A stretch of 64,000 nucleotides of DNA from Apostichopus japonicus. Its lineage: Eukaryota > Echinodermata > Holothuroidea > Aspidochirotida > Stichopodidae. The stretch spans positions 18,455,999 through 18,519,998 of the forward strand of contig NC_092565.1 in assembly GCF_037975245.1 (NCBI RefSeq), in the 5' to 3' direction. The position numbers were made by a program, and so were the translations under genes. How positions within the stretch are numbered: position 1 is the first letter of the stretch; the number at the start of each line of letters is the position of its first letter. Under the pieces are notes generated by a model, which was given only the letters and a program-made list of their open reading frames with translations, had not been told where the DNA came from and did no database searches. Of the stretch, positions 28,700 to 54,301 are shown one piece after another.

Positions 28700-29043
28700 C
28701 AGGGCGGGATTAAGATAGTGCGGGGTCTGTAGCAATCAGCTAAGACGCCTTCCATTCTCGTCTTCATCTTTTGTGCAGCGGCTATGACTTCACCAGTTTC
28801 AAATATTTATGCGTCATATATGTATCACAGAGATGCCACACTCCTATTTTAATGTGTTAAATAATAACCCAAATGAAAGGTAATAATAAGCTAACACTGC
28901 TAACCTTAAACACCCAGTAGTTCATAAAAGTTGCCATGGCAGTATAGCACTATAGTAACAGAGCAAGTATATAGGACCATTGAAAATGCGGGGCCCGTAG
29001 CATAGGCCTATGCTACTTTAGCTATTAGGTTAATCCTGCGCTG
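28700..29043. mobile_element. hAT-like MITE
   Basis: Ends are CAGGGCGGGATTAA and the complement of CAGCGCAGGATTAA. The flanking 8-mers ACAGAAAT and GCAGTAAT agree at six of eight positions, compatible with an old 8-bp target duplication. It is 344 bp long with no coding capacity. Confidence 0.6.
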
Positions 29044-30379
29044 GCAGTAATAGCACAATAGAAATCGAAAGCCTTTACCAGCGGTTGTTAGTCTCAGCAA
29101 AAACAACAACGCCGCCTTTCTCTGTATGATATTGAACGTATATAGCTCAGATAGCCTATATAGCTTACTTTACTTTAACCTTTGACATTTAACCTAAACT
29201 CGTTTCCACCTCATTAATAATTCATGCATAACAATTATCATTTACACGTAAATTAATATCGAACCTTTGTCAGATATTATGAATGTATTTGATAAACATT
29301 CACTATATGGTGTATATAGAGATATACCAACTTTTCGTCCATGCATGTTTGTATAGACAGATGTTTGTGAAGAAATACTACAAAAGCCCCATATGTGCAA
29401 ACATCTGGTACTAAACTTGACACACAATATCTGCAATATATACACATGGTAGAAGGCTAGGTCTTCGCATATATCTCACATATTGCGTAGTACTTTCACA
29501 CATCCGGTTTGACAGTATTGCACTAGGCTAACTTTTGCGCTCGCTACTGCGAATTTTGCGTGGTGACCAGCCTTATATACGCTTACCAAACATTTTTTAT
29601 CTAACATTCTCCGAGGGTCCTTCTCCGTTACGCTGTATAGCCGGTTAGGACGTAGTCTATAAAGTGACGTAGAATTTCTTACGTTGTTAAAATGTAATAT
29701 GAGTTTTTATATGGCTCTACATGCTCCTCAACCTGTCTAATTTCCACTAGTTCTTGAAGTGCAGTCTTGATTTAACTTTTAACTGAGATCTACATTACGT
29801 TTAGAGTGTATAATTATGTTAGTATTATAAGTGGTATCCGGAAAGTCAATCACCCGTATTCTCAATCATCATTCACTCACGCCTATAGCCTCGTAGACTG
29901 ATACTTCATGGATACTTAGTGTTGTGGTTAATATCTACCGAAACAAGTAATAAGCCGTGTCAAATTCAATAACTCAGAGTCCCCTGTTTTTTTATATACT
30001 TTTATATATAAGTTTTTTTTTTGATAGAGTTGCTTAGCACTTTCTCAGTGAAAATTAAGCGGCTGAGACTTTTAACTGTATAATTACGTTAGGAAGGGTA
30101 ATTTAGACCGGTTTAGGTAGTATGAAATTTCACAAACCTGTTAAATATTAGGAACACATATTTTGTTCATATAGTTAAATGCTTCAACGACTACCTGGCA
30201 CAGGGTGCAAGACAAATCAACCTTAATTTTTCTGTTTGCTTTTAATATAAAAACGTTTATTTTTCTATTATATTTGTCTCACTGTGACACGACTATTGGA
30301 AACGCGACAATTTGCATTCAAGATATTAAAATAATCAACTTATGCTCACTGTCGCATCGATTTTTCTGCAGTGGTCAAA
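29044..30379. other. Intergenic region and presumed promoter of the metallophosphoesterase gene
   Basis: Unique A/T-rich sequence. A TTTTTCTGCAG acceptor-like word ends at 30371, nine bases before the start codon, so a 5'-UTR intron is possible. No TATA box could be assigned with confidence. Confidence 0.4.
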
Positions 30380-30575
30380 ATGGCGCGAATCTTCGCCATA
30401 TCCGACATCCACGTAGATAATCTGAACAACATGTATTTCGTGGAAAGACTCTCTTTCAAAAAATACCAAAACGATGTTCTTCTGTTAGCCGGTGACGTCA
30501 CACACGATTTGCATAAATTGAAGTCAACCCTTTTACTACTCAAGAAGAAATTTAAGGAAGTTGTATTTGTACCCG
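30380..30575 (+). CDS. Metallophosphoesterase exon 1
   Basis: Carries D-x-H and GD metal ligands. It ends in phase 1 within the Gly codon of GNHD, donor GTAGGT. A (TA)n tract starts seven bases into the intron. Confidence 0.9.
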
Positions 30576-30580
30576 GTAGG

Positions 30581-30620
<40 letters not shown>

Positions 30621-33600
30621 AATATTTGGCTATATACGGCATACATAAGGCCTATATTATAAGGCTTTTCGACACTGACCATCAATTTTTTTTAAGTCCA
30701 TTTATGAATTGAGGAATAGTTATGTCAAAGGTCACTTGAGATGTACACATATGCAGATTGGTTCTGTAACAAATACATGGCCACGGTACCGGATATGTCA
30801 AAGTCGCTATACAGATAATATATATAAATATGATAAAGTGAGAGTGATATAAACTAAATAGAAAAGCACAATATTTATTGCAGAATACGTTTCAGGTCTT
30901 ATAACTACCTTTCGTTGTGTATTTTAACGATACCAAAGGATATTTAAAAGTGACATTTAAAAACACCAAGAATCCTATTGAATTACTCGTAGCTTTTCTA
31001 GGTTTCTTCAACATCAAGTATAAAACGATTATGATATACCTGCAAAATTTGTCATTGTTTTTCCTTTTTTTGTTTGCTATGCAGTATTTCCGCAAGTGAA
31101 CTATATTTGTTTGAGCGGATGAACAATATTTCTCTTTAGATTCGTAGACCAGCAGATCTGAAGTTCGAAGGCAATGTTTGTCTATGACGTCGTAGATAAT
31201 GACTTCCTCCGGCAACACTTGGCAATTAGTTATTTGCATAATTTTTTATGATATTGCTGTACATTGAGAACTGCGGACTCTTAAAGTAGTATGACAGGCT
31301 CACAACACACACCAACACACACAAAACACACACGCACACACATACAAAACAAGTGAGCACAGGTGTGTTTCACACTCACATACACATGATGTAAAAGGGT
31401 GGCATAATTATGGTGGCATGATGGCATAATTATCTGCCGGAAAAATCAAAAACTTTATACTACTACTGGGAATCGATCGAACGTTTTATTTCTGATGAAT
31501 GGTATCATTATTATTACACAGTTTGATTTTGGGTAAAATGTTTACATTTCACCCCTCCCCGTTTCCCACCCCCCCTCCTAAGAATAAAATATATGTAATA
31601 TTTGTTGAAAACATTATTTTCCTTTAAAGGTAATCATGACATCTGGATACGTGAAGTCGACAGCTGGGAGACATCTATTGGCAAATTTCATCGTATTATA
31701 CGAATGTGTAAGAACATTAATGTCAAGACAGACCCCTTTGAAGTAACACTGCTGGATAATACAACAGTATGGATTGTTCCACTATTCTCATGGTAATTTT
31801 TACATTCTCATGGTAATTTTTACATTCTCATGGTAATTTTATCGCTATACGTCACGAATATTTAAGTGTCATGCATGAAGATGTTTGATACGTTAAAGCA
31901 TTTTTTTTTAGTTGGAGGATCGCGGGAAGGGCCTACCTTCACCCCGAATATTGAGTAATTAGCACAAATAGATAACAATAAAACAATAAGTTTACTAAAT
32001 CGGGTTTGAGGGTGTGGATACCATTATTCATCTCCCACCCCCACCCCTTTCCACCTTCATCAAAATTCTCGGTAACACCCCTCTTCACAAATACACAAAA
32101 TAAAAGGGATGTAACGAATTGACTCCTTGTGTCATTTGTATTCCTATATACCAATTACAATCCCCTCAGTGCTTTCTGTGTTAAGTGTATTATTTTGAGC
32201 TTTTAGTCGAATTAAAACCTTAATTAGTACAAACTATGTTTAATTTAATACAATACATGTCGAGTTCCGTCCTCATGCTTTCCCACACGGTTGTTGTCCC
32301 TGCCATGTGATCCCTTATTATTTTATGTAATTCTATTTAAAATGACCAATGAACAATCCATTTTGTTTTAATTGTGTTGGGTTTAATGTATTTCATAACA
32401 ATGCAGAAAAGTGTCGGTTGACATATATTTCTTGTTGTCGCATGACTGTTTAGCAAATGACAGCAGTAAGAGACTGATTTTGATAAATAACCATCAATTT
32501 CTTCTAAAGTAACAGATCAATTTAAGAATCTATACATTGATGTAGAGATTAAAACTATGTACATGCGCGCATGTACTAGGATGGATGCAGTAGTTTTGAC
32601 AAACGGCCCCAATTAAAACTGATCTGTGATTTACTATTCAATGTTTTCGACTCGGGGAAAGTCTCAAAATTATTTAACAAGTTTTAACATAAGAGATGAT
32701 TTGGAGAAATAATTTTGCGTAGTCTAAGTATTCAATGCCCTTTTTTGGTCACATATGTTGAGTTCAGAAACAGGTCTAAGCATTATTCGCCAAAAATATA
32801 AAGCCTAAGTTTCATATGGAATAGTAGGTTACTACGATAGGGTATTATACATACTCGTCATTCCGTTGTTAGTTGGTCTTAAAGTACGAACGGAAAAGGT
32901 AGGGGCTCTTAGCATTTGTGTTACTATGACAACCAAATTCAATTAGCCTAAGCTACTTTTCTTTGATATACGACGACGATAGGCTAATATTCATATACTC
33001 ACCTCACTACTACTAGGTATTCAACTCCGGAAGAGGACGCAGACGACACCCTTTACATCTTTGATCCTTCGATAAAAACTCCTAAGAGAGACCTTTCAAA
33101 CAAAATGTGGATGGATCATCATTACTGCGTATGGCCAGACGACATGACCGAAACTCCCGCCAAATATTTTGGTGATTTGAATTCTGATCGATGTGACGTA
33201 ATATACGATGCTCCCGTGGTTACCATTAGTCACATGGTCCCTCGTCGTGAGCTTATTCTCGGTAAGTTTAGAAAGATGTGTCGACCGAGGAGGTATATCA
33301 TGCATGAAAGTAAATATTTCGACGGGAAGACAAATGCAAGCATTTATCTGCTGGTATAATTACTTCAAAGTAGAACACCTTAATTTTTTTTCAGGAACTA
33401 AACGTAAATATGCGTTGAGTTCCTTAGTATATACCAGAACGATGAAAATAGGCTTTGTGTGAAGAATGGTACAAATAAGGAAAAGAGTCATGTGACCAGA
33501 TATGTTATAAACCAAGCGGGTGGGGGAGATACAAATTACTATTCCCACCCCTTCCCTCAGCCGCAGTTAGCTCCGCTGTTGAAATGTTGATATAGAATGT

Positions 33601-34273
33601 CCATTAATAAAGGAACCCACCACTCACACCACCTTCCCCCTGCTTCTCCCCTCCCCCTCCCCTCCCCTCCCCCACGTAATGGGTGGACCGGCCTCGTTAC
33701 CGGATTAAACCGGCAGGGTTCTAGCCCATCCCCATATCTCCATCCCTACAACGCGGTCTACCACTATCTTGTCTTAAGCAAATGACCAATTAAGTTGGTC
33801 TCTCATTTCAGAACGTCACTTGTAAACATATTAAATAAGATACACTACTTTTCCCTTCGTGCTGGTTTCAGTACTGTCCATGTTTTTTTTCTTTCTCAAC
33901 TTGTATTTGTCACTGTCTCTCTCTCTCTCTCTTTTTAATGAAACCATCAGCTGATTCAGATGATAATCAAAAGACATCTGAGGAAAAACGGCGACGAGGA
34001 CTCACGACTCTAATTGAAGGCCGACAAGGAGCGGCTAAAAGTTTCAACTTTACTCGCTTCGCCGGATCACAAACCATCGAAAACCAACTCAGACAGGTTG
34101 GAGCTGCGATTCATGTCTATGGCCACCAACACAGAAACCGTGACAGATGCATTGAGGGCGTCAGATATATTTCTCACTGCTTAGGGTCCACAGGTGAACA
34201 ACAGAAGGGTCTCATCACTGGAATGGACGAATGGAAAGGACCCAAACAAATACTACCCAGCCCTAGTCAGTGA
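30380..34273 (+). CDS. Calcineurin-like metallophosphoesterase (308 aa, four exons)
   Basis: Join 30380..30575, 31630..31792, 33017..33261, 33951..34273; the lengths sum to 927 nt and phases match at all three junctions. All blocks of the dinuclear metal site are present: D-x-H at residues 9-11 (ISDIHVD), GD at 38-39 (LLLAGDVTHD), GNHD at 66-69, a His at 192 (SHMVPR) and GHQH at 259-262. These bind the two metal ions and catalyse phosphoester hydrolysis; the substrate is unknown. There is no signal peptide or membrane segment, so it is probably cytosolic. The arrangement (SH-x-x-PR before a GHxH) resembles a family of uncharacterised phosphoesterases widespread in protists and bacteria. A charged insert at about residues 202-240 separates SHMVPR from the GHxH block. 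The start is the first ATG in frame, just before MARIFAISD. Confidence 0.9.
30576..31629 (+). other. Metallophosphoesterase intron 1
   Basis: 1054 bp; (TA)n at 30583-30614 and a CA-rich patch near 31300-31345. No embedded gene was seen. Confidence 0.85.
31630..31792 (+). CDS. Metallophosphoesterase exon 2
   Basis: Opens with the rest of GNHD after acceptor TTTAAAG and ends in phase 2 (TCA TG / GTAATT), completing Trp with exon 3. Its 5' splice site is the first of three tandem copies. Confidence 0.9.
31784..31840 (+). repeat. Triplicated 5' splice-site repeat, 20-bp unit
   Basis: The unit CATTCTCATGGTAATTTTTA, spanning the exon 2 end and donor, occurs three times in tandem. It places GT donors at 31793, 31813 and 31833. 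Confidence 0.92.
31793..33016 (+). other. Metallophosphoesterase intron 2
   Basis: 1224 bp of A/T-rich sequence that starts with the triplicated donor. No other repeat or gene was recognised. Confidence 0.8.
33017..33261 (+). CDS. Metallophosphoesterase exon 3
   Basis: Acceptor CTACTAG, donor GTAAGT. It encodes the middle of the protein, including KMWMDHHYCVWP and the conserved ISHMVPRREL with metal-ligand His 192. Confidence 0.9.
33262..33950 (+). other. Metallophosphoesterase intron 3
   Basis: 689 bp with a C-rich patch (33640-33675) and a (CT)n stretch just upstream of the acceptor, the latter giving a strong polypyrimidine tract. Confidence 0.8.
33951..34273 (+). CDS. Metallophosphoesterase exon 4
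   Basis: Acceptor CCATCAG; starts by completing a split codon. It encodes the charged insert, the IHVYGHQHRNRD metal-binding block, GVRYISHCLGS and the C-terminus, with TGA at 34271-34273. Confidence 0.9.
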
Positions 34274-36025
34274 CGTCAGATAGGTTAGGCTATATAACGT
34301 CATGAATATAAAAGTACAATGTAATGCAATATATACCGGTATTTGATATTCTGTGATACAACCCTCGGAGATTCCATGGTTATTGAAGCAACGATGAGAT
34401 CAGTCGTGACGTAATTTGCGTAGAGATAATTTGTTTGGTGAGTGGAGGGGAAGGGGGGTTGAGGGGTTAACATGAGAGTTTGTGCCTGAAAATTGCAGAT
34501 CGAGAGTGGGTTCAACATCCTCTGATCTTCCCCACAACCTCCCGTGTCTATCGTCATTTATATTGTTCAATAGACGAATTGAACGGTCCCCAACAAACCC
34601 CTGCCTAGTCCTCGTCGGCCGACGTTTGCTAAACACTAAGCCATGGAAATAAGAGTATAATATGTTAAGATATAAGCCAGAGTTATCTTCTGTGGCGTAA
34701 TTCTTCGAGGTTTGAGCTTACGTGATCTGTGACGTCATATGGTGGTGCAAAACAATTTCTTGGGGTGGATATGTTGGTAGAAGAAACATTTAGCCGAAAG
34801 TGGAGAATATCACGAATTAGGACAATATCGTCTGACCATGTCAACAATCTCCTACAATCCTACCAATCCATGGTATCCATTTATATCATTCAATCACCAG
34901 ATACTAATAAGATCACCGTACATTATCACACAATGTACGAGGAAGCTATATAAACCCTATACAGGTCGTAGGGGAAGATACAGGCTTACCCGATACAGGA
35001 CTATACATGCCATACGTCATTGTGATTCATGAAATAAATGGCCATAGGACAAGAACCCTGTATAATTGGTCATCCGCATTATTCCCAAATATGTTAGGAA
35101 GTCAAAGTGTCTAGAAAATAAGGAATGCGGGGTTGGGGTGGGAGAAGGTGTCTGGACCTCCGACAATGTACTTTTAATAGACTCTTGGCAATGTTAGCAA
35201 TTTAAAATCTGAAGGGCGTAGTGATGAACTCCAAAGTCCATTAGTCTTGGCCTCAAATATTTTTAGCATACTAAACTCGCTTAAAACTTTGATCCCTAGA
35301 AGTTACAACTTCTGCCAATTAACAAACTTCCCAGACAACAGGGTTAAATTTAGGCAATTCAATGTCTTCTGGTGAGGGGGGGGGGGGCATTCACAGTGGC
35401 AGTAAAACGCTTCTTAAGATTTGAGCATGATGTGACCATTATTTAACTTTTTAGCATATTTGGGGCCAATACAGATGATAGTTAATGTTGCATTCTTGGT
35501 TACAAACATGGAATAATGAACACATTACCAATGTACGGTAAACATTGATCTCATAAACTATAAAGTTTGGTTATCGCTCAAATTACATTTACATAAATCC
35601 ATGCTCAATTTTCTCGCTAGCATTTAAGGCTATGGAAGATTAATTATTTAATAAGTGGAAGAAAGAAAGGTTATGATTAAGAGAGACAATAAAACCATAG
35701 TTTTGACGGATTTTTTTCCATTAAAGGTATGAGTCAACTGTCAGTAAATCTAAATTCATAAGTTTGGCATGACTCATAGGCTAAAACTGCCAAATAAACA
35801 CATGTTTTTCTTTTTGGGAATTATTTACGTAGAAAGCAATATTATTTTTAAATTATTATAAAATATTCATATTAGAGGGGACGGTTATTTTGTCATCCAT
35901 TATGTATGCATTTTAAACTGTTAATAAGAGCATGATATACTAAAATATATAGAATATATATATATATATACATATATATTGGTGAGCTAAAACATAAATG
36001 AAAGTGTGAAGCACTCACTCTCTTT
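34274..36025. other. Intergenic, includes presumed 3' UTR of the metallophosphoesterase
   Basis: AATAAA at 35033-35038 is a candidate poly(A) signal. A G10 run lies near 35377. No other gene was recognised. Confidence 0.45.
35033..35038 (+). terminator. Candidate poly(A) signal of the metallophosphoesterase
   Basis: AATAAA, 760 bp after the stop codon. It is assigned by position only. Confidence 0.35.
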
Positions 36026-36300
36026 CTATGTTGATGTATCTATGCCATGAGGGGTTCCAGCTAATGAACGAGGGAGGGAAGGGGGGGGGGTCATGGTACA
36101 TAACGGTTCAGTGTTCCAACCGGCGACGCTGTTGCCTTGAGACAAGCAAGCGGTGCATATATCCTCAGGGACAAACCAGTACCTTTCGCGACCAAGAGGA
36201 ATTCGGCATCTACTGCAACTCCACCTTATCGCGGGGTAGTCCAACTCGTCCCGGGAAGGGTTTAGGGGTGGCGGGGCTAATATCCCCGTGGTAACCTCTT
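36026..36300 (-). other. GC-rich orphan coding-like segment with two Cys pairs
   Basis: The frame reads through WSCSRCRIPLGRERYWFVPE then DICTACLSQGN, with C-x2-C pairs spaced like a small zinc-binding module. The G+C content stands out from the surroundings. No start codon of quality or splice context could be defined, and it may be a fragment of a transposon ORF or chance. Confidence 0.25.
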
Positions 36301-36524
36301 TCTGTTCTTACCCCTAAATGAGAAAAAAAGTGAATGCCATATGCTATACTTTATGAGTCCTCTGTGGGTTTAGGGAGAGGGGGGGGGGTTGTGGCCGGCG
36401 TGGGGCGGAGGAAGGGGTGGGGAAATTTCCCTCGCAGAATGATCAAACATTATTATGCGGATAACAGATCGTTGTGTGTAAACATGTATAATGATTTCTC
36501 ATATGGCCTAATATGCAACGAGAT

Positions 36525-36594
36525 AGCAATTAGAGAGTGCAATTAGAGAGTGCAATGAGAGAGTGCAATTAGAGAGTGCAATGGGAGTGCAAAT
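36525..36594. repeat. AGAGAGTGCAAT minisatellite
   Basis: Four to five tandem copies of (TTAG)AGAGTGCAA, unit about 16 bp. Confidence 0.85.
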
Positions 36595-39500
36595 TAACAT
36601 CCTGCATTCCAAGTTGTCAAAATATGTCAAAGAAGGAAAATCTTAGCAGAAATCTGGTACCATCATCATGTTTTCTTTATATAGTTTGGCGTCCTCTCCT
36701 TCACTGGTGAGTATACATCTTATAGTTTACTAATATAGGCCGTTGTTTTCTAACAGTTTCTGCATTAGGGCTGAAAATTGAGCTTTAACTCAGGGAGGGC
36801 GTTTAAAGAAGCATTTCTATGTAATGCCGATTAATGTACGTGATAACCCATTGAATTATTTAGAGTACCAGCTGACCCAACCAGACGCTAAGTGCATGAC
36901 TGACTGACTGATTGACTGACATACAGATTGACATACAGATAGACTGACTGAGTTGTGTTCAGTTCTTGAGGATGGTACATAATTGAATAAAACACGAACA
37001 GTCCTGAGAAAAATTCACTTTACTGAGAATTTCTTCCGCTTGGCGAAAGCTTTCAAAGAAAATATATCAAGAGCGGAAACTTTTCCTTCAGATTTAGGTC
37101 AATATGTATGAATATTTAGTCAAGATGAATACTTAGGACATTTAGCCCGGAATTAATCACACTGTATGGACTTGTAAAGATGTGTGAAATATTCCTTGAC
37201 TGATGGCGGCATGTGACAATTGGTTTCAGTTGGAAACTACATCACTCCATATGAGGCAGTTGGGAGTGGCGAGAAACCAAAGATTCGGTAGAGAGGGGTA
37301 CGGATGGTGGGGGGGGGGGGGGTAGATAACTAAGGGAGGCAGGATTAGGAGAGAGTGCAGTCGCAGCTGGGTAAGTTAATACCAGTCTGTGAATTTATCG
37401 TCAGGAGCATTAACTTACCATATTCTACACCACTGAATTTTACCGGGAAAATTCGCAGACTTATTATCAATTGGGGCAGCGGTTGGGCCTCCGCACTTAC
37501 TGGGAAAGTTAAGAGGTATTTTTTGGAAGCATTACTTCCGAGATCTCGGTAATAAAAACCTCATTTTATGATACCTTATGGCACATTGCAAAATAACATG
37601 CCGCATTTTGTGATAAGTAACATTTCAGACACAATAATCTAGGTTAATACATCTCATTACTATCGTCCATTATCATAATCATGGAAACCGCAACATTTAA
37701 AGGATTATGATGCGTGAACCGAGACTAATGTCCATGAAAACCGTTTCAATTTTGATGCTCTGCTCTGCTTGCTGCCACCTTCTCTTTCGTCAACCGTTAG
37801 CTCATCTATAGGGATGTTCTTTTTGTTCATATTAACTATTTATTGTCATCTCAATTCTAATTATGAAAGCGTCCGACCATCTTAAGACCCCCCCCCCCTC
37901 ACCTCCATAAACATAGGCCTACTCATATGTCTTCATTACATGTATCGATTTAACTGTTTTATTTTCCAAAGAGAAAAAAACAGACAAAACATGACACTGG
38001 TTACTTCCGTTTCAAGATTTTACGCCATGTATTTAAGAAGACCAACAATAACATTATGAAAAGTTATGCTTGTCCAGAATGCGCAACCGCTAAAAGGTTA
38101 TATAAAGTGACAAAATGAATACAATTACTATGGCAACATCGCATATAGAACAAAATGAATACTTTGCGGAAACAAAAATAATCTTAATATTGACCAAACG
38201 CTGAAAGGCACTTATGTAGGTCTACGTGTTGAAAGCAGGAGTTTGCGACGAACATGTCGACTCTTTTTACATGCTCGTAATTCTTTTAAACAGTTTTAAT
38301 GCTTAAATTTTACAAAAATTACTTCCACTGTACACGTTTATGCATGGAAACAGCGAACGTTTGAGCTTGTCATAGGATTAACACTAATGTAATCAAAGGC
38401 GTCTGGGCGATTAATATTTTTCAACAAGCGTTGTATATGGAACAGATAAATGTTCCCTCCTCATTTACAATACAAATAACTTCTTTCGGAAAGGTTCAGG
38501 GATATAAATTTTTTTTTTTTAAATCAACTTTTGCATAAAAATACAGCTTTCATCCGTGTAGCTTTGATATCAAGGTGAAACTTACATTCATTATAAACAT
38601 TTTGTGTAGAATGAAGAATGTGTAGAAGAAACAATTTTTAATAATATTTCCATTTAAATTAACAAAAACACAATAAAGACAAAGAGAAAACATTAATTAG
38701 AGAGATTGTGTTTTTACTCCTTGTTATAATAAAAAGAAGAGAGCCTCATTGAAACATAACACGACGATTGAAGAGAAGTAGGCTAACCTAATTTGAATGA
38801 ACATGTTCAATAATAAGCCATTAAAAACCCTTTCTGGATACCATACAGTAAAACTATTCAAAAAAAAGAAAAGAAAAAACGATCGTGGTAGGATATAAAT
38901 ATGCCATAGATCAATAAAAGCAAGTAATTTAGGCCGTCTCTTTGATGAATTCATTCATAAAACAGTATCATAATTCTCAACACCCACTGCATGGCTTCAA
39001 AGAAAATGGTATACATATATACATGTATATGTTACTGAATAGTAATAATAAAAAGTTTTTATAAGGATGAATAACACCTTACGGTTAATAGCACAGATCA
39101 TAAGGCCTTCTTCATTTTTTATTATTAATGTATTATTATATTTTAATGACTGGCATAAAAACTACGAAGGCAAAATTCAGGGAACTCTAAAACAGATGTT
39201 GTGTGTACACAGTTGTAAGAGGGAGACGAAAACACTGGGCACAGACATACACACAATCGTAGTTCAAAAAAGGTCGTTTGTCAAAGGCCTCGAGAGCAGT
39301 GAAACTGTTGCTTGAAGAGTGTATAAACCAATTGTCATGCTGAGTAATTTATGATTTGAGAATTCCACCAGAGCTGGGGGTGGCAGTATTGTGATTAAAA
39401 AGTGCCCTGTCGTTGAAAAAAAAAAAATGCAAAACAAAATTTGAGTAGTAGGTTGCCATGACATTGAGAAACAATAAAAGATAGGTATTTTCTGGCATCA

Positions 39501-39652
39501 AATGTACAGGTAATCCAATTTTGTCAGAATAGTTTTTTTGAAGGTAATGCTGTGTTTTGCTCCACAAAGATTGATCATCAACTGCTTGGGAATGTTAGAA
39601 ATATTAAGCATCGGCTAAGACAAGGAGGAAAAAGTACATAAATACAGCTTGC
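36595..39652. other. Intergenic, repeat-poor
   Basis: A short TGACTGAC repeat (36895-36950) and a G16 run (37306-37321) are present. No gene was recognised between the metallophosphoesterase and PACRGL. Confidence 0.45.
39119..39124 (-). terminator. Candidate poly(A) signal of PACRGL
   Basis: AATAAA on the minus strand, about 530 bp past the PACRGL stop. It is assigned by position only. Confidence 0.3.
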
Positions 39653-52661
<13,009 letters not shown>

Positions 52662-52919
52662 TTGAGCAAAGAATCCAACTAGAATGGTTCTCTGTGACAG
52701 GAAAGAAGTTAAAAATTATGTATTTGATGTGAGGTTAACATGTACAGTAGAAACAAACAATTACACTCCAATGAACAATGACAGAGATGGGTTATTTACT
52801 CCTGCCAGCATATGGTCACCATTTGTTAATGTATCACAGGGGCTTTCAGTGTGCCAGCTAAAAGGATTTTCTAGTGACAAACTTTGCAAATTTTATACAT
52901 ACTTGAGATAAATATTTCC

Positions 52920-53460
52920 ACAATATGAATTGAAAGTTACTCCATCTCAATATCTTGTGACTAACTCGAGATATGATTGATTGAATGTCAACTATTGAGA
53001 CTGGCTAAACCTTCAACTTCTCACATAAGTTGGATCACAGGAGGTAAGGGGTCTGTGATAATGCTCTTCGAAAGTTCTACTTAGGCTATTATAAATCTTC
53101 TATTTGATTCGTCCTTGAAACCTGATACATTTGGAATGTTTGCTTAGCTCATTACTAAGAAGTTCATCAAAATGTATTTAAGTTGCAGAAATATGATTTT
53201 CCTCTGTGGACAAATGATTGAAAAATGATCAAGAAAGATCAAAATTTTCAGCTGAGATGAAATCATTCGTTCTACTGTTGCCAGATGCATTTATAAAATA
53301 TTTAAAAAATTGAATAATTCATATCTTCACCATATGAAATGCTATGAGGATGTATTCTACACCTAAACTTTCAGTAATTTTGCTTAAGTAATCATCTTCT
53401 GCCACTAGAAAATCCTCTTAACTACTTCTAAAGTTTCAAATAGAAAACTTAGGAACTTTA
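52920..53460. repeat. R1 repeat, copy 4
   Basis: CTCGAGATATGATTGATTG, GACTGGCTAAACCTTC, TCCTTGAAACCTGATACATT, TTTTCCTCTGTGGACAA and CTGTTGCCAGATGCATTTA match the other R1 copies in order. It abuts the inverted-repeat element that starts at 53472. Confidence 0.65.
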
Positions 53461-53471
53461 GTTATCAAGAA

Positions 53472-54301
53472 CAGGGCTCAAAATTTAAGAAACTTTTAAG
53501 GTTGTCCTTCAGACAACCTTACCTTCATATTTGATTGTCCGAAGGATTTTGTGGTTGTCCAAATGCAAGCACTTGGATTTTAAAATGGCGTGCCTTGCGC
53601 GAGAGTCATACGTAAGTAATACTAAAATGTATCGATTTAGCCTTGTAGGAGAGTACCGTAACGTTAGGCTATGCAGGCCTAGTCTATGGCCTGAGGCTTA
53701 AGTCTTACGCTTAGTGACTAATCTTATGGAGATCGAAAAATCTTGGACAGAACTGTAGTGTAGAGTTATAGACATTTTATGTCGTGTATGACACTGTCCA
53801 TGATTAATCATGTTGGGTTTCGGGAATTCTCTGGTAGTGAAAATGATTTTTGTTATCATTGTTGTACTCCAGCTAGCTTGTCATAAATGCGTGCGGCTGT
53901 GAGGTAAAAAGCAAGGGTGGTTGCGGCTGCCAGGGTCTGTACTCTGTAGTGTAAAAGTATGCAGTACTGTATGTAACCATTAATGCATACGTACACTATG
54001 CACATACAGCTAGAATGTTGGATTTCCCCCTCATTGCAGAACGTACCAAAATGTGATTTATTTCTTACGTTGTTTCTAATATGAATGGAGGGCCATAGCA
54101 ACGAGCTACAATAATGTTTAGGTGGATTTTTATTTTAAAGAAAAGGGATTTTCCAAGTTTTGTTCAAAGTGTTGAACATTTACTGCAAAAAAGCAAGTAA
54201 TATCATAATAATATCGTAAATAAGCTAAGCATGGTGTTAGGTTGTCCCACGTGATTTTTGGTCGTCTCGGACGATCGCACTACCGTTAAATTTGAGCCCT
54301 G
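53472..54301. mobile_element. 830-bp inverted-repeat element (CAGGGCTCAAA ends)
   Basis: CAGGGCTCAAAATTTAA on the left and TTAAATTTGAGCCCTG on the right form a near-perfect inverted repeat in hAT style. Just inside the left end, AAGGTTGTC and GACAACCTT make a tight hairpin. No ORF and no clear 8-bp duplication were seen. Confidence 0.7.
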
